DNA of 64,000 nt from contig AP019005.1 in the NCBI GenBank assembly GCA_003945285.1, positions 1,688,001 to 1,752,000 of the forward strand. The letters are read 5' to 3'. Under the pieces are notes generated by a model, which worked only from the letters and a program-made list of their open reading frames with translations, ran no database searches and was not told the origin of the DNA. Made by a program: the position numbers and the translations under genes. This document shows, in pieces, positions 18,130-26,711 of the stretch. The first letter of the stretch is position 1. Each line of letters begins with the position of its first letter. The stretch is from Hydrogenimonas sp. (GTDB lineage Bacteria; Campylobacterota; Campylobacteria; Campylobacterales; Hydrogenimonadaceae).

Positions 18130-18894
18130 CTACCTCATCCCTCTCTTGAACTCTATCCACTCCGAAACCCTTTTGACCGTATCAAGATCTTTGGTATTCA
18201 CCTCAAGCAGGTCGACGCCCGGCTTCAGCTTACGGGCCGCTCTTTTCGCCTCATCCATGTCAAAATCGAAATGGGGCAGAAGATCGGTCTTGGTAACAAG
18301 CACGAGATCCGCCTGCCGGAACATGACCGGATACTTCTCTATCTTGTCGTCACCCTCGGGGACACTGACCAGAACGATATTGAGATGCGCCCCGACATCG
18401 TAACTGGCGGGACAGACCAGATTTCCTACATTCTCTATGAAACAGACGTCTATATCGTCCAGCGGCATGTCGTGCAGCCCCTTGTGAACCATGAAAGCGT
18501 CCAGATGACACGCGCTTCCGGTCTGTATCTGGTACGCCGGAATCCCCTTCGCCTTTATCCTGTCGGCATCACGGTTCGTCTCGAGATCCCCTTCGATAAC
18601 GCCGAACCTGAAAGCGGCGATATCGGCCAGATGCTCGAGAAGCGTGGTCTTTCCGCTTCCGGGCGAGCTCATGAGATTCACCGCAAGCACCCCGTGAGAG
18701 TCGAAATGCGCCCTGTTGTGAGCGGCCTCACGGTCGTTTTTATCCAGAATCTTGCTTATGACTTCTATAGTTTTTTTGTCGTTCAGCTGTGGATTGTGGT
18801 GAAGCGTCTCATTAGCCGCCTGATGTGCATGGCTGTGGCTATGCTCATCTTCATGACTATGCTCCGTCAAAGAACATCCGCAATCTTTACACAC
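18130..18894 (-). CDS. hypB: hydrogenase nickel incorporation GTPase HypB
   Basis: HypB is the GTPase that loads nickel. The N-terminus MCKDCGCSLTE has the high-affinity CxxCGC nickel site, followed by a histidine-rich stretch (HSHEDEHSHSHAHQ) that may store or buffer nickel. The G domain includes the P-loop SSPGSGKTTL, the metal-binding ACHLDAF and VTKTDLLP. The 254-residue protein is complete. It is separated from the upstream four-helix-bundle gene by an array of AT-rich heptamers. Confidence 0.97.
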   Translation of the reverse strand: MCKDCGCSLTEHSHEDEHSHSHAHQAANETLHHNPQLNDKKTIEVISKILDKNDREAAHNRAHFDSHGVLAVNLMSSPGSGKTTLLEHLADIAAFRFGVIEGDLETNRDADRIKAKGIPAYQIQTGSACHLDAFMVHKGLHDMPLDDIDVCFIENVGNLVCPASYDVGAHLNIVLVSVPEGDDKIEKYPVMFRQADLVLVTKTDLLPHFDFDMDEAKRAARKLKPGVDLLEVNTKDLDTVKRVSEWIEFKRGMR

Positions 18895-18912
18895 TGTAAA
18901 CCCCTTTCTGTG

Positions 18913-18945
18913 GAATTAAAAATTAAGAATTAAAAATTAAAAATT
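18913..18945. repeat. AATTAAA-type heptamer array, left side of four-helix-bundle ORF
   Basis: A tract of 7-base units (TTAAAAA/TTAAGAA type) that is the inverted counterpart of 19328-19360. Both tracts are 33 bases long and consist of the same units in slightly different order, bracketing the ORF at 18953-19315. Confidence 0.7.
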
Positions 18946-18952
18946 ATAAACT

Positions 18953-19315
18953 TCATTTCATATCCTTCTTCTCCGTTTTGCACGATTTGATTATTGCAAC
19001 AAGCAAACTGACCAGTTCATCGATCTCCGGCTTGATGCTGTTATACATACTCAGAGTAATATACTCTGAATCTTTCAATAAAGATATCCAGTATGAGGTT
19101 TCATTTGCCTCTTTCAAAGCTATATGGAGCTTATTTATGAAATCGGCACGAGATTGTGCAAATTCCGACTCCCGAATCAGTGCACCGACCGCCGTTCCAC
19201 TCCTCAAAATCTGCCTGCTTATCACAAACTCCTTCTGTTCGTTAAGATAGCGGTTAAGTTTGATAATCCGCAAAGCAAACTGATAACTTTTATCTTTCAC
19301 CACATTCTCTTTCAA
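18953..19315 (-). CDS. four helix bundle protein (S23/IVS-type)
   Basis: The 120-residue protein resembles the four-helix-bundle proteins first found inside intervening sequences of 23S rRNA genes. Recognisable features are the AxxIIKLxxxL first helix, the central RQILRSGTAVGALIRESEFAQS and NETSYWISLLKDSEYI. The start is a TTG (19315) or possibly one of the following GTG codons. It sits within the hyp operon between the nickel transporter and hypB, flanked by inverted AT-rich heptamer arrays, which indicates insertion of a small mobile unit. Its function is unknown and it probably has no role in hydrogenase maturation. Confidence 0.85.
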   Translation of the reverse strand: MKENVVKDKSYQFALRIIKLNRYLNEQKEFVISRQILRSGTAVGALIRESEFAQSRADFINKLHIALKEANETSYWISLLKDSEYITLSMYNSIKPEIDELVSLLVAIIKSCKTEKKDMK

Positions 19316-19327
19316 ATCAAACCCCGC

Positions 19328-19360
19328 AATTTTTAATTCTTAATTTTTAATTTTTAATTC
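19328..19360. repeat. AATTTTT heptamer array, right side of four-helix-bundle ORF
   Basis: Four AATTTTT-like heptamers plus AATTC. Reverse-complement partner of 18913-18945. Confidence 0.7.
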
Positions 19361-19363
19361 CCC

Positions 19364-20011
19364 TCAAACCATCATTCCTGTTCCCACAACAAGCGAAAGC
19401 GCCCCCGCCGTCGCAAATGCGGCTCTTACATTTCGTCTGCTTGTGAGCAGGTTGTCGTTTATAAGCGAAACGATATAGCCGAATCCCATGAAGACGACCA
19501 TCACCCCGAGAGTGAAGGAGACGACCATCATAGGTCCCACTTCGTTGTGGGCTATGGCACTCAGCGTCACGAGCATCCCGCGCACGCCTCCTATACCCAT
19601 CAGAGCGCCGACGGTCAGGGCAGATGCAGTGCGTCTGTTGAAATCGGCATCGCTGTGATCGTGCGATTTTCCGAACCAGATGTGGATGTGCTCTTTCCCT
19701 TCATGCATATGGCGGCCTATGTTTATTCTGTCGGTTGCCGCCATGAAGAGGAGGTATGCGCCTATGGCGAATATCACTCCGGATGAAACGGTATCGGCAT
19801 AGGCTGTATATTCCGCCGGTATATTCGTCATCTGCAGCAGCTTCGCGAAAAGAAAGAGTGATACTCCGTGCCCCACCGCAAACGCCAGGGTTATGAAGAG
19901 GGTCTTCCTGCGCCCCTTTCCTATCGAAAAGTCTGCAATAGCCGTAAGATGGTCAGGGCCGAAAGCGTGCAGAATACCGTACCAGAAGAGCAGAAAAAGA
20001 CCCGATTCCAT
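19364..20011 (-). CDS. putative nickel/cobalt transporter
   Basis: A 215-residue membrane protein with about six hydrophobic segments. The first helix contains HAFGPDH, the HX4DH metal-binding signature of NiCoT permeases and of the related UreH/HupE-type group. A histidine-rich loop (HMHEGKEHIHIWFGKSHDHSD) lies between helices three and four. As first gene before hypB-C-D-E-A it very likely supplies nickel to the hydrogenase. The ATG follows an AAAAAGG ribosome site. Length is shorter than classical eight-helix NiCoT proteins, so a UreH-like permease is the better description. Confidence 0.85.
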   Translation of the reverse strand: MESGLFLLFWYGILHAFGPDHLTAIADFSIGKGRRKTLFITLAFAVGHGVSLFLFAKLLQMTNIPAEYTAYADTVSSGVIFAIGAYLLFMAATDRINIGRHMHEGKEHIHIWFGKSHDHSDADFNRRTASALTVGALMGIGGVRGMLVTLSAIAHNEVGPMMVVSFTLGVMVVFMGFGYIVSLINDNLLTSRRNVRAAFATAGALSLVVGTGMMV

Positions 20012-20043
20012 ATTAGTACCTTTTTACCATCCGATGTTACGAG

Positions 20044-20066
20044 GTTTCCGGGCCTAGCCCGGAAAC
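20044..20066 (-). promoter_or_regulatory. perfect hairpin in the nickel transporter leader
   Basis: GTTTCCGGGC and GCCCGGAAAC form a 10-base perfect stem with a three-base loop. It lies between a candidate -10 (TATAAT on the minus strand at about 20097-20102) and the transporter start codon. It could be an operator, an attenuator or a stability hairpin. Confidence 0.45.
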
Positions 20067-20140
20067 GGGCAGGTTGAAACGATCCCTATTACTCCCGATT
20101 ATACGCCTACAATCGGAAATCAATCTTTAAAATGGTAGAA

Positions 20141-20163
20141 TCTTATATATTTTCAGTACCGGA
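20141..20163. promoter_or_regulatory. 23-bp sequence shared with the hydA promoter region (copy 1)
   Basis: The 23 bases from 20141 (core TATATATTTTCAGTACCGG) are identical to 31070-31092. Both copies lie in gaps between divergent genes: here between the nickel transporter/hyp operon and a transposase-like gene, there between hydA and a Cache-like gene. The shared site could be a regulator-binding site for both operons or a promoter for the rightward genes. Confidence 0.55.
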
Positions 20164-20169
20164 GAGAGT

Positions 20170-20865
20170 ATGGAAGAGTTCAAAAACTCATGTATCTACT
20201 GCGGCAAGAGGGTCTACATTCTCGGCGACGGGATGCTGAAGTGCTCCTCCTGCGCAAAACGGTACAGTCCCGCAAAAATCAAACGCCGATTCGACCTCAT
20301 AGAGGCTTTCTGCGGCGACCTCACCGCGAGAGAGGCGGCGAAGAGGCTTCGGATAAACTACGTAACGGCAAAAAAATTCTACGATGAAGTGCGCTCGCTC
20401 CTTCTTGCCTATCTTGAAAAGAGCTACTCCGAACATACGCAGGAGATACTGGAGTACGACGAATACCTCTATCTCGACCACTCCAAACGCAAAGATAAAA
20501 GATATATTTTCGATGCCCACAACTTTTTGACATTCGACTACGGAGGAAGGGTCTACAATATCCTGATGCCATCTTTGAACCGTTACAAAAAGAGGTTTCT
20601 CGCCGACGGACTGGACGAACTCTACTACAACGAGTTCTCCAAATTCCTGAAAATCCACCGTATCGCCAAACTGCGCTCGATAGACAACACGATCGTCAGA
20701 TTCTGGAAATATTTCGACCGGTTCATGAAAAAGTACAAAGGGGTCAAACGCGACAACTTCATCTACTATCTGAAAGAGGCCGAGTTCAAGTTCAACTATG
20801 AACCGGGTGAAAGAGAAGAGATTCTGAAAAGATTGTGGCTTGAAACCAAAACTCAGAACAGATAG
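20170..20865 (+). CDS. IS1595-like transposase homologue, possibly domesticated
   Basis: The 231-residue protein opens with a zinc ribbon (CIYC...CSSC, residues 8-35), then a helix-turn-helix-like segment (LTAREAAKRLRINYVTAKKFY, about 50-70). The rest follows the ISXO2/IS1595 pattern: EYDEYLYLDHSKRK at the first acidic position, ADGLDELYY, and the ending TIVRFWKYFDRFMKKYKG...YYLKEAEFKFNY. No inverted repeats flank the gene. Several catalytic-site features look altered (no clear third N/E), so loss of transposition is possible. An AGAGAG ribosome site and the shared 23-bp sequence lie just upstream. It may be a resident regulatory or DNA-binding protein instead of an active element. Confidence 0.65.
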   Translation: MEEFKNSCIYCGKRVYILGDGMLKCSSCAKRYSPAKIKRRFDLIEAFCGDLTAREAAKRLRINYVTAKKFYDEVRSLLLAYLEKSYSEHTQEILEYDEYLYLDHSKRKDKRYIFDAHNFLTFDYGGRVYNILMPSLNRYKKRFLADGLDELYYNEFSKFLKIHRIAKLRSIDNTIVRFWKYFDRFMKKYKGVKRDNFIYYLKEAEFKFNYEPGEREEILKRLWLETKTQNR

Positions 20866-21254
20866 CCTGCACAGGATCTTTTACCGACAGCGGACCAGAA
20901 TATATTATTATGCAAAACCGGTACACCACAGCTTTAGAATAGTGTACAATACCAGTAAGTACGCCGAGCTGCCATACGATCTATATTTTAACTGACCTTA
21001 CGCAAAATCCGCACGCCGAGCGGGATTTGCCCTGCGGGACGCCGCAAAATATCTATAGGGCACCTCTAAAGGCCTCTGGCGCCCTGAGGGCAGGCGCGGT
21101 TATTGAACGATATTTTTCAGCTCAAATCCCGGGGCTGACAAATTTAGCGTAATGTCAGTTTTAACGGTTTGTATTTTATGGATATATAAGCTTTCAAAAG
21201 AGATAATTAGACATCTTTTTGATACTTATTATCATTTTCATAAAGGCTTTTCAA
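20866..21254. other. 389-base gap holding a palindromic element
   Basis: Apart from the palindromic element at 20990-21160 no gene is visible. The stretch 21160-21254 is the AT-rich leader of the porin gene, with TATTTTATGGATATATAAG as possible promoter sequence. Confidence 0.6.
20990..21160. repeat. palindromic element with AACTGACCTTACGC ends (type D, copy 1)
   Basis: The 171-base element has inverted ends: AACTGACCTTACGCAAAAT at 20990 and ATTTAGCGTAATGTCAGTT ending at 21160, matching at about 17 of 20 positions. Inside, GGGATTTG and AAATATC are also mirrored. The right end resembles 50907-50944, and the 12-mer GACCTTACGCAA recurs at 2912 and (inverted) 35634. It has no coding capacity. 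Confidence 0.75.
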
Positions 21255-22508
21255 GTGAATAAAACTTTTGCGGCAACTCTTGCCGCACTCGCAATCTCCA
21301 ACGTCGCCGCCGACGATCTCAACAAAGAGGTGGGGATAACGACCGTCCGTGAAGGAATAGGCGAAGTTCTGATGCTCGAACATACCATAGCCCAGATTCG
21401 AGCAGGGTATATATCCGTAGAGAGCAGCGCGGATTCGGTGCGTGACAGAAGCGCCGTGGCCGCCGGGGGCCATATTCACCTCCAAACGAAGCGCTTCTAC
21501 GGGCTCTATGCAGCCGCGGAGCTCTATACGGTACAGGATATGGGGTTGCAAAGGAGTGATCCCGACAGCGTGGAGGGAACCTTTTTCGATGCGAAAAGTT
21601 CCGGTTTCTCCACTCTTTCACAGTCCTATGTCGATGCCGCGTGGGGGAAAACCGAAATAAGGGCGGGCCGCCAGATGATCGATACCCCCCATGCCGACTC
21701 CGACGATATACGTATGATGCCCAACTACTTCACAGCCTATACGGTAACGAACAGAGATATCGAAGATGTCACCCTGACGGCAGGAAAGATAGAGCAGATG
21801 GCGGGATGGGAAAACGGTGTCGACGCATCGAAATTCGTAAATGTCGGCAGATCTTTCGGCTCCGCCGAGGATACGGACGGTATATTTTTCCTTTCCGCCC
21901 TATATGCGGGATTGGAAGATAGCGTGCTGCAGGCATGGTACTACGACATTTCAGATATCGCCCGTGTGCTCTATATCGAAGCTGCTCATGAGTTTTATAC
22001 CGGGCCGGCCCATACGGTTGTCGGGCTTCAGCTTGACAGGGCGAAGGGTGAAGGGAGAGAGCTTCTCGGCGAAACAGACTCTTTGACATGGGGTTTGAGC
22101 ATACAGGTAAATTTCAAAAAGAGCGGTCTCGGCCTCATAGGAGCCTACAACCGTGAAAACGGGGAGGGAGCCTTCGGCAGCCTCGGAGGAGGTCCATTCT
22201 TCACGTCGCTGGAAGATCAGACCCTGGATGCGGTAGGCGCCAAAGGGAGAGCCTGGATAGCGGGCATCTCGTACGATTTTTCGAACATCGGTATAGAGGG
22301 GCTGTACGCCGAGACGGTCTACGGCAGCTTCAGAGCCGACGATGCCGCTCTTTACGAAACCGGCGAAACTGATCTTTCCGTATCATACAACCTCTCCGAC
22401 AGACTCAGCGTAACAGCCGCCTACGCTTTCATCGACGACAAAACCGCCTCGAACGAAGACTACTCCCAGTTCAGGCTCATAGCAAACTACAACTTCAGGA
22501 GCCCGTAG
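21255..22508 (+). CDS. OprD-like outer-membrane porin
   Basis: A 418-residue outer-membrane channel when read from the GTG at 21255. That start gives a clean signal peptide (VNKTFAATLAALAISNVAA), while an upstream ATG would prepend hydrophobic residues unlike a signal. The mature part shows repeating amphipathic strands and the family's early RAGYISVESSAD and GRQMIDTPHADSDDIRMMPN segments. It ends in a strand closing on NYNFRSP. OprD-family porins import small nutrients in a substrate-specific way; the substrate here is unknown. It is convergent with hypF (13 bases apart) and splits the hydrogenase cluster. Confidence 0.85.
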   Translation: MNKTFAATLAALAISNVAADDLNKEVGITTVREGIGEVLMLEHTIAQIRAGYISVESSADSVRDRSAVAAGGHIHLQTKRFYGLYAAAELYTVQDMGLQRSDPDSVEGTFFDAKSSGFSTLSQSYVDAAWGKTEIRAGRQMIDTPHADSDDIRMMPNYFTAYTVTNRDIEDVTLTAGKIEQMAGWENGVDASKFVNVGRSFGSAEDTDGIFFLSALYAGLEDSVLQAWYYDISDIARVLYIEAAHEFYTGPAHTVVGLQLDRAKGEGRELLGETDSLTWGLSIQVNFKKSGLGLIGAYNRENGEGAFGSLGGGPFFTSLEDQTLDAVGAKGRAWIAGISYDFSNIGIEGLYAETVYGSFRADDAALYETGETDLSVSYNLSDRLSVTAAYAFIDDKTASNEDYSQFRLIANYNFRSP

Positions 22509-22520
22509 AGAGCGCTACTC

Positions 22521-24776
22521 TTACCCCGAGTGAAGTGCATACCACGCCTGGCCGAGGGCTATGGAGCCGTCGTTGGGCGGAGTGTTGACCGGATGCAGTA
22601 CGGTTCTGTTCATCCTCTTCAGTGCACTCTCGGCGGCTCCGTAGAGCGTTCTGTTCTGAAAGACTCCTCCAGCCATGACGACCGGCAGGTGCGGATACTC
22701 TTTGGCGATTTCCGCTATGACCCCGGCAAGAGAGGCTATGAACCTCTCCGCTACCCTCTCCGGCTTCGCTTCGACGATACTCCTGACTGCCGGCCCCCAA
22801 TCTACTACCCCCTCTTCTATTGACAGCGGAAGCGGATGAGAGAACTCCCCTTTTACGGCCGCCTCTATCTTCAATCCACTCTCACCCTCGTAGCTCACAT
22901 GCTGGCATATGCCCGAAAGTGACGCAACGGCATCGAAGAGGCGGCCCATAGATGTGGTTACGGGGGAGTTGACCCCTCTAAGCCACGCCCGATGGAGCAG
23001 GTCGATTTCAGCCGGTTTGAAGGCTGCAACGGCTGGTGAGTCCAGCTCCATCACCTCCTCTTTCGTATAACATTCGAAAAGAAGAGATAGAGCGCACCGC
23101 CGCGGTTCACGCACAGCTCTCTCTCCCCCAAGAAGCCTGAAAGGCCTAAGATGTGCGACTCTTTCGAAACCCTTCACATCGCACAAAAGCACCTCTGAGC
23201 CCCAGACGGTTCCATCCTCCCCGTAGCCGGTCCCGTCCCAGACGAAGGCGAGAACCCTCTCCGTCACACCGTGTTCGGCCATTACGGCCAGGGCGTGGGC
23301 GTAGTGGTGCTGTACGGCTTTGGTTCGCAGCCTGGGGTCGGCGGTGAGCAGATTTTCGGTCCATTTCGTCGTTTCGTAGTTTGGGTGTCTGTCGTGCACG
23401 ACGATATCGGGCTCGAAATCGTAAAAACGCCTGAAGGTCTCCACCGTCCGCTCGAAGTAGTCCATAGCCTCTACAGTGCCGAGATCCCCGATATGCGGCG
23501 AGAGGACTATTTTGCCGTCGAATGCGAGAGCGATACTGTTTTTCTGGTTGGCGCCTGTCGCCAGAATCTTCCTGTCGCAGAGTGCCCCCGTAGGAAGCGT
23601 AAGGGGAGCGATACCGCGTGCCGCTCTGATCCACTGGGCGCGTGAGCCCGCGACCTGCACCACAGAGTCGTCACAGGCATTCACGATCTCTCTGCCGTGG
23701 TCCAGCACCGCATCAACTACACCGCCCAGCTTTTTGACGAGCTCGTCCGAATCTCTTATTATAGGCTCGTCGCTCAGATTCGCACTCGTCGCTACCAGCG
23801 GTATATCCAGCCGGTCGAAGAGCAGAAGATGGAGCGGTGTATAGGGGAGCATGAGACCTATGCGGTCTATGCCCGGCGCCACCGCATCGCTGACATACGG
23901 TGCAGAGTCGGCCGTGGACTTTTTCATCAGCACTATCGGCCTCACCCCGGAGGTCAGCAGCTCCTTTTCCGCTTCACAGATCTGTGCGATCCGCGCCGCC
24001 GTATGCAGATCTTTCACCATAAGTGCGAACGGCTTCGACGGGCGCCTCTTTCTCTCTCTCAGCATCTTCACAGCAGCGTCGTTGGAGGCATCGCACATCA
24101 GATGAAACCCGCCAAGCCCCTTGACAGCCACAATTCTCCCCTCTTCGAGCAGCTTCGCCGTCTCTTTGATTATCTCATCTTTTTCTATATCTTGTATCTC
24201 TTCACCTATCCGCAGGCTCAGCTCAGGACCGCACTCATAACAGCTTATAGGCTGGGCATGGTATCTGCGGTTCATGGGGTCTTCATACTCTTCGCGGCAC
24301 TTCGGGCACATCTTGAACTTTGCCATCGACGTATTCGGCCTGTCGTAGGGTACCGTGACGGTTATGGTATAGCGCGGCCCGCAGTCGGTGCAGTTTATGA
24401 AGGGGTAGAGGTACCTGCGGTCGGAGGGGTCTCTCATCTCCTCCGTGCATCTGTCGCAGATCGTCATGTCAGGGCTTACGGCCGTCGCCTTTGAACTGTC
24501 CCTGTTTGAGGCGATAATGCGAAAGCTTCGCTCCCCGAGCGGAGAGGTCTCACTCTTTTGCAGGTAGTCTACCCTGGCAAGAGGCGGAAGCTCCTCGCGG
24601 AACCTCCTGAAAAAGAGCTCCAGCGCTTCGCTCCGCCCCTCCAGCTCCAGAGTAACCCCGCTGCCGTCGTTCAGAACATATCCGCCAAGCCCGATCTCTT
24701 CGGCAAGGCGGTAGACGAAGGGTCTGAAGCCGACACCCTGCACGATACCGCCAACCTGCAGCCGGAACCTTTTCAT
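22521..24776 (-). CDS. hypF: carbamoyltransferase HypF
   Basis: HypF makes the carbamoyl group destined to become the cyanide ligands of the NiFe site and passes it to HypE. The 751-residue protein has all domains: acylphosphatase-like (VQGVGFRPFVYRLA, residues 11-24), two zinc fingers (CDRCTEEMRDP...NCTDCG and CPKCREEYEDP...SCYECG), the YrdC-like domain (GRIVAVKGLGGFHLMCDA), and the Kae1-like domain with VQHHYAHAL and VMAGGVFQN. The start at 24776 lies one base after the upstream gene's stop; the longer frame would add unrelated residues. It is last in the hyd operon. Confidence 0.96.
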   Translation of the reverse strand: MKRFRLQVGGIVQGVGFRPFVYRLAEEIGLGGYVLNDGSGVTLELEGRSEALELFFRRFREELPPLARVDYLQKSETSPLGERSFRIIASNRDSSKATAVSPDMTICDRCTEEMRDPSDRRYLYPFINCTDCGPRYTITVTVPYDRPNTSMAKFKMCPKCREEYEDPMNRRYHAQPISCYECGPELSLRIGEEIQDIEKDEIIKETAKLLEEGRIVAVKGLGGFHLMCDASNDAAVKMLRERKRRPSKPFALMVKDLHTAARIAQICEAEKELLTSGVRPIVLMKKSTADSAPYVSDAVAPGIDRIGLMLPYTPLHLLLFDRLDIPLVATSANLSDEPIIRDSDELVKKLGGVVDAVLDHGREIVNACDDSVVQVAGSRAQWIRAARGIAPLTLPTGALCDRKILATGANQKNSIALAFDGKIVLSPHIGDLGTVEAMDYFERTVETFRRFYDFEPDIVVHDRHPNYETTKWTENLLTADPRLRTKAVQHHYAHALAVMAEHGVTERVLAFVWDGTGYGEDGTVWGSEVLLCDVKGFERVAHLRPFRLLGGERAVREPRRCALSLLFECYTKEEVMELDSPAVAAFKPAEIDLLHRAWLRGVNSPVTTSMGRLFDAVASLSGICQHVSYEGESGLKIEAAVKGEFSHPLPLSIEEGVVDWGPAVRSIVEAKPERVAERFIASLAGVIAEIAKEYPHLPVVMAGGVFQNRTLYGAAESALKRMNRTVLHPVNTPPNDGSIALGQAWYALHSG

Positions 24777-24777
24777 A

Positions 24778-26700
24778 TCAGAGTGCGAGCGCCCCGATGA
24801 TTGCATTCTCCCTGTCAATCGGCAGTGCAATATTCATCAAAAAGCGATCCTTCTCCAGACTCTTCCTGACTCTGCTGAAGAGCGACTGGCTGCCGAACGC
24901 CCTGCCGCAAAGAACCGTATGTTCCGCCTTCGAGCGTACCTTCAGCTCCCCGAGCGTTTCGCTGATATAGTCGGCCAAAGATTCGAAGGCAGAATAGGCG
25001 AGAAGTTCACTCTCCGCGCCACCCAGCCTGTAGCTGATGAGGCTAGACAGAAACGTGTATGGGTCGAAGCGGCTGTTTTTCAGCCTCGTATCTATCTTCA
25101 GCCCCCCTTTGCCTCCGAATTTCAGCGCCTCTTCGCTGAGTGTGTCAAAACCGGGATCGGGCAGCCCCGCTATTATGGAGGCAGCCTCGAAAATATCCGC
25201 CGCACCGCCGAAGAGTCTTTCCGAAATCCCGGGGAATTTTTCACTGAAATTTTCGACAAGCCTCCGCGACTCTTCGCGAAGAGACTCTATGTTGCGTCTA
25301 AGATTCTTCGAATCGAACTCTATCGCGGGCACCGCAACTATCGGCTTTTTCCCATTGTGGTAGATGAATGTGGGCTCTTTGCGGAAGTATACGCCCACCG
25401 CACTCTCTTTTTCCAGGCCGTGCTCGCGAAGTACGGAGAGTACCGAGCCGATCTCCCGGGAAAAGCGTATCGTGTTGGAGTGGTGCAGCGATACCTCTTC
25501 GCCTTCGAGCAGATAGAGAGAGGATGCTTCCGCGCTCCCGAACTTCTCCATCCTGTCGACAACCACCCTGTCCGCTTCCGGTACGGCCGCCATATCGTAT
25601 GCGACGACTATCCTGTCGCTGCGCTCTTTAAGAGAGATGGGAAACAAAGAGCGCTCGCCTTCGACGAAAAATCTGACCGATCTGTTTATAAAGAGAGTGC
25701 AATCTTTCTGCGGCTGTGTCGGCAGGTCGAACTCTATCACCATATCGGCATCGGCCATATCACCGCCGGTTTCATAGGCGACATGCGCGCGTCCTAGGGC
25801 CAGCAGCTCTTTCGCCAGAATGGTGGTGAAGCCCTCATCGGGATATTTTAGCCGCGTAAACCTGCCGTATGCGCCGAAGAGAGTCTCATCGGCTACCGCC
25901 GCTTCTATAAGCGGCCTCTCTATGCTCAAGAGGGCGTGTATCTCCTCATCTATAAGGGAGCAGAGCGAACCGAGCTTCGACGCATCCGTCACCATCATCA
26001 CCTTCCTGCGCCCGGTATCGGCCGACTCCGCATCGTAGAAGAGGCGGTATCCGAAGAGTGTCTTTACGGCGACTCTTTTTCCGTCGCATATCGCCCCCGC
26101 CGCTGCTTCGAAGAGCTTTTTGAAACTTGCGGGGTCGTTGGCGAAACGTTCTCTCCGCCCCTCCCGGACCCTTACCGGTATGCCGCACCGGTGGCAGCTT
26201 ATGAGAGGATAGTCGAGTCTGAAGGGGTTGCTCCGGCTCTCGTTTGCGCACTCTTCGCACGGTTCGAAAAAGCTCATCAGGCTGTTTTGACGTATGAAAG
26301 GGTATTTTTCGAAGAAGGGGTATTGAGCTCCGCAGCAGTTGCACCCCGTAAAAGGGTAGTAGTAGCGTCTCGAAGAGGGGTCGAAGATCTCTTTCATACA
26401 CTTTGGGCATGGGGCTATGGAGTGTGGAAGCCTCCGTTTCACCTCCTCTTTGAGCCTGACGGGAGGGCCGTCGGTCAAGCGGTGTGATGAGCTTCCCATG
26501 AAGCAGGAGGCGGGAAGCAGTTCGGCCAGTTTTTCGAGATACCCGGCAAGATTCGGATCGGCTTCGTCCGCTATCAGCGTGATGACTCCGGCGTTTTGGA
26601 GCAGGGAGACCTTCGCACCCTCCTCTTTCGCCAGCGCTTCGGCGAACTCCGCGATATAGCCGTTAGGCGAACTGTACTCTATCTCAAAAACGAATGCCAT
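24778..26700 (-). CDS. hydE: HypF-like accessory protein, probable HydE
   Basis: This 640-residue protein is a degenerate HypF relative along its whole length. It keeps both zinc fingers (CPKCMKEIFDPSSRRYYYPF...CNCCGAQYP and CEECANESRSNPFRLDYPLI...CHRCGIP) and a YrdC-like segment (GKRVAVKTLFGYRLFYDA). It lacks the acylphosphatase VQGVGFR motif and the Kae1 nucleotide/metal motifs VxHHxAH and GGVFQN, so carbamoyl transfer chemistry seems lost. Position directly after hydD matches hydE of the hydABCDE clusters of Wolinella and Helicobacter, hence the name, which I have not been able to verify by alignment. A role as a hydrogenase maturation helper, perhaps acting with HypF encoded just downstream, is an inference. 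Confidence 0.7.
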   Translation of the reverse strand: MAFVFEIEYSSPNGYIAEFAEALAKEEGAKVSLLQNAGVITLIADEADPNLAGYLEKLAELLPASCFMGSSSHRLTDGPPVRLKEEVKRRLPHSIAPCPKCMKEIFDPSSRRYYYPFTGCNCCGAQYPFFEKYPFIRQNSLMSFFEPCEECANESRSNPFRLDYPLISCHRCGIPVRVREGRRERFANDPASFKKLFEAAAGAICDGKRVAVKTLFGYRLFYDAESADTGRRKVMMVTDASKLGSLCSLIDEEIHALLSIERPLIEAAVADETLFGAYGRFTRLKYPDEGFTTILAKELLALGRAHVAYETGGDMADADMVIEFDLPTQPQKDCTLFINRSVRFFVEGERSLFPISLKERSDRIVVAYDMAAVPEADRVVVDRMEKFGSAEASSLYLLEGEEVSLHHSNTIRFSREIGSVLSVLREHGLEKESAVGVYFRKEPTFIYHNGKKPIVAVPAIEFDSKNLRRNIESLREESRRLVENFSEKFPGISERLFGGAADIFEAASIIAGLPDPGFDTLSEEALKFGGKGGLKIDTRLKNSRFDPYTFLSSLISYRLGGAESELLAYSAFESLADYISETLGELKVRSKAEHTVLCGRAFGSQSLFSRVRKSLEKDRFLMNIALPIDRENAIIGALAL

Positions 26701-26711
26701 CCATCTCCTTC

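Noticed and set aside
24919-25797. 292-codon plus-strand frame opposite hydE
   Set aside because: Antisense shadow; no start context and composition typical of complementary codons.
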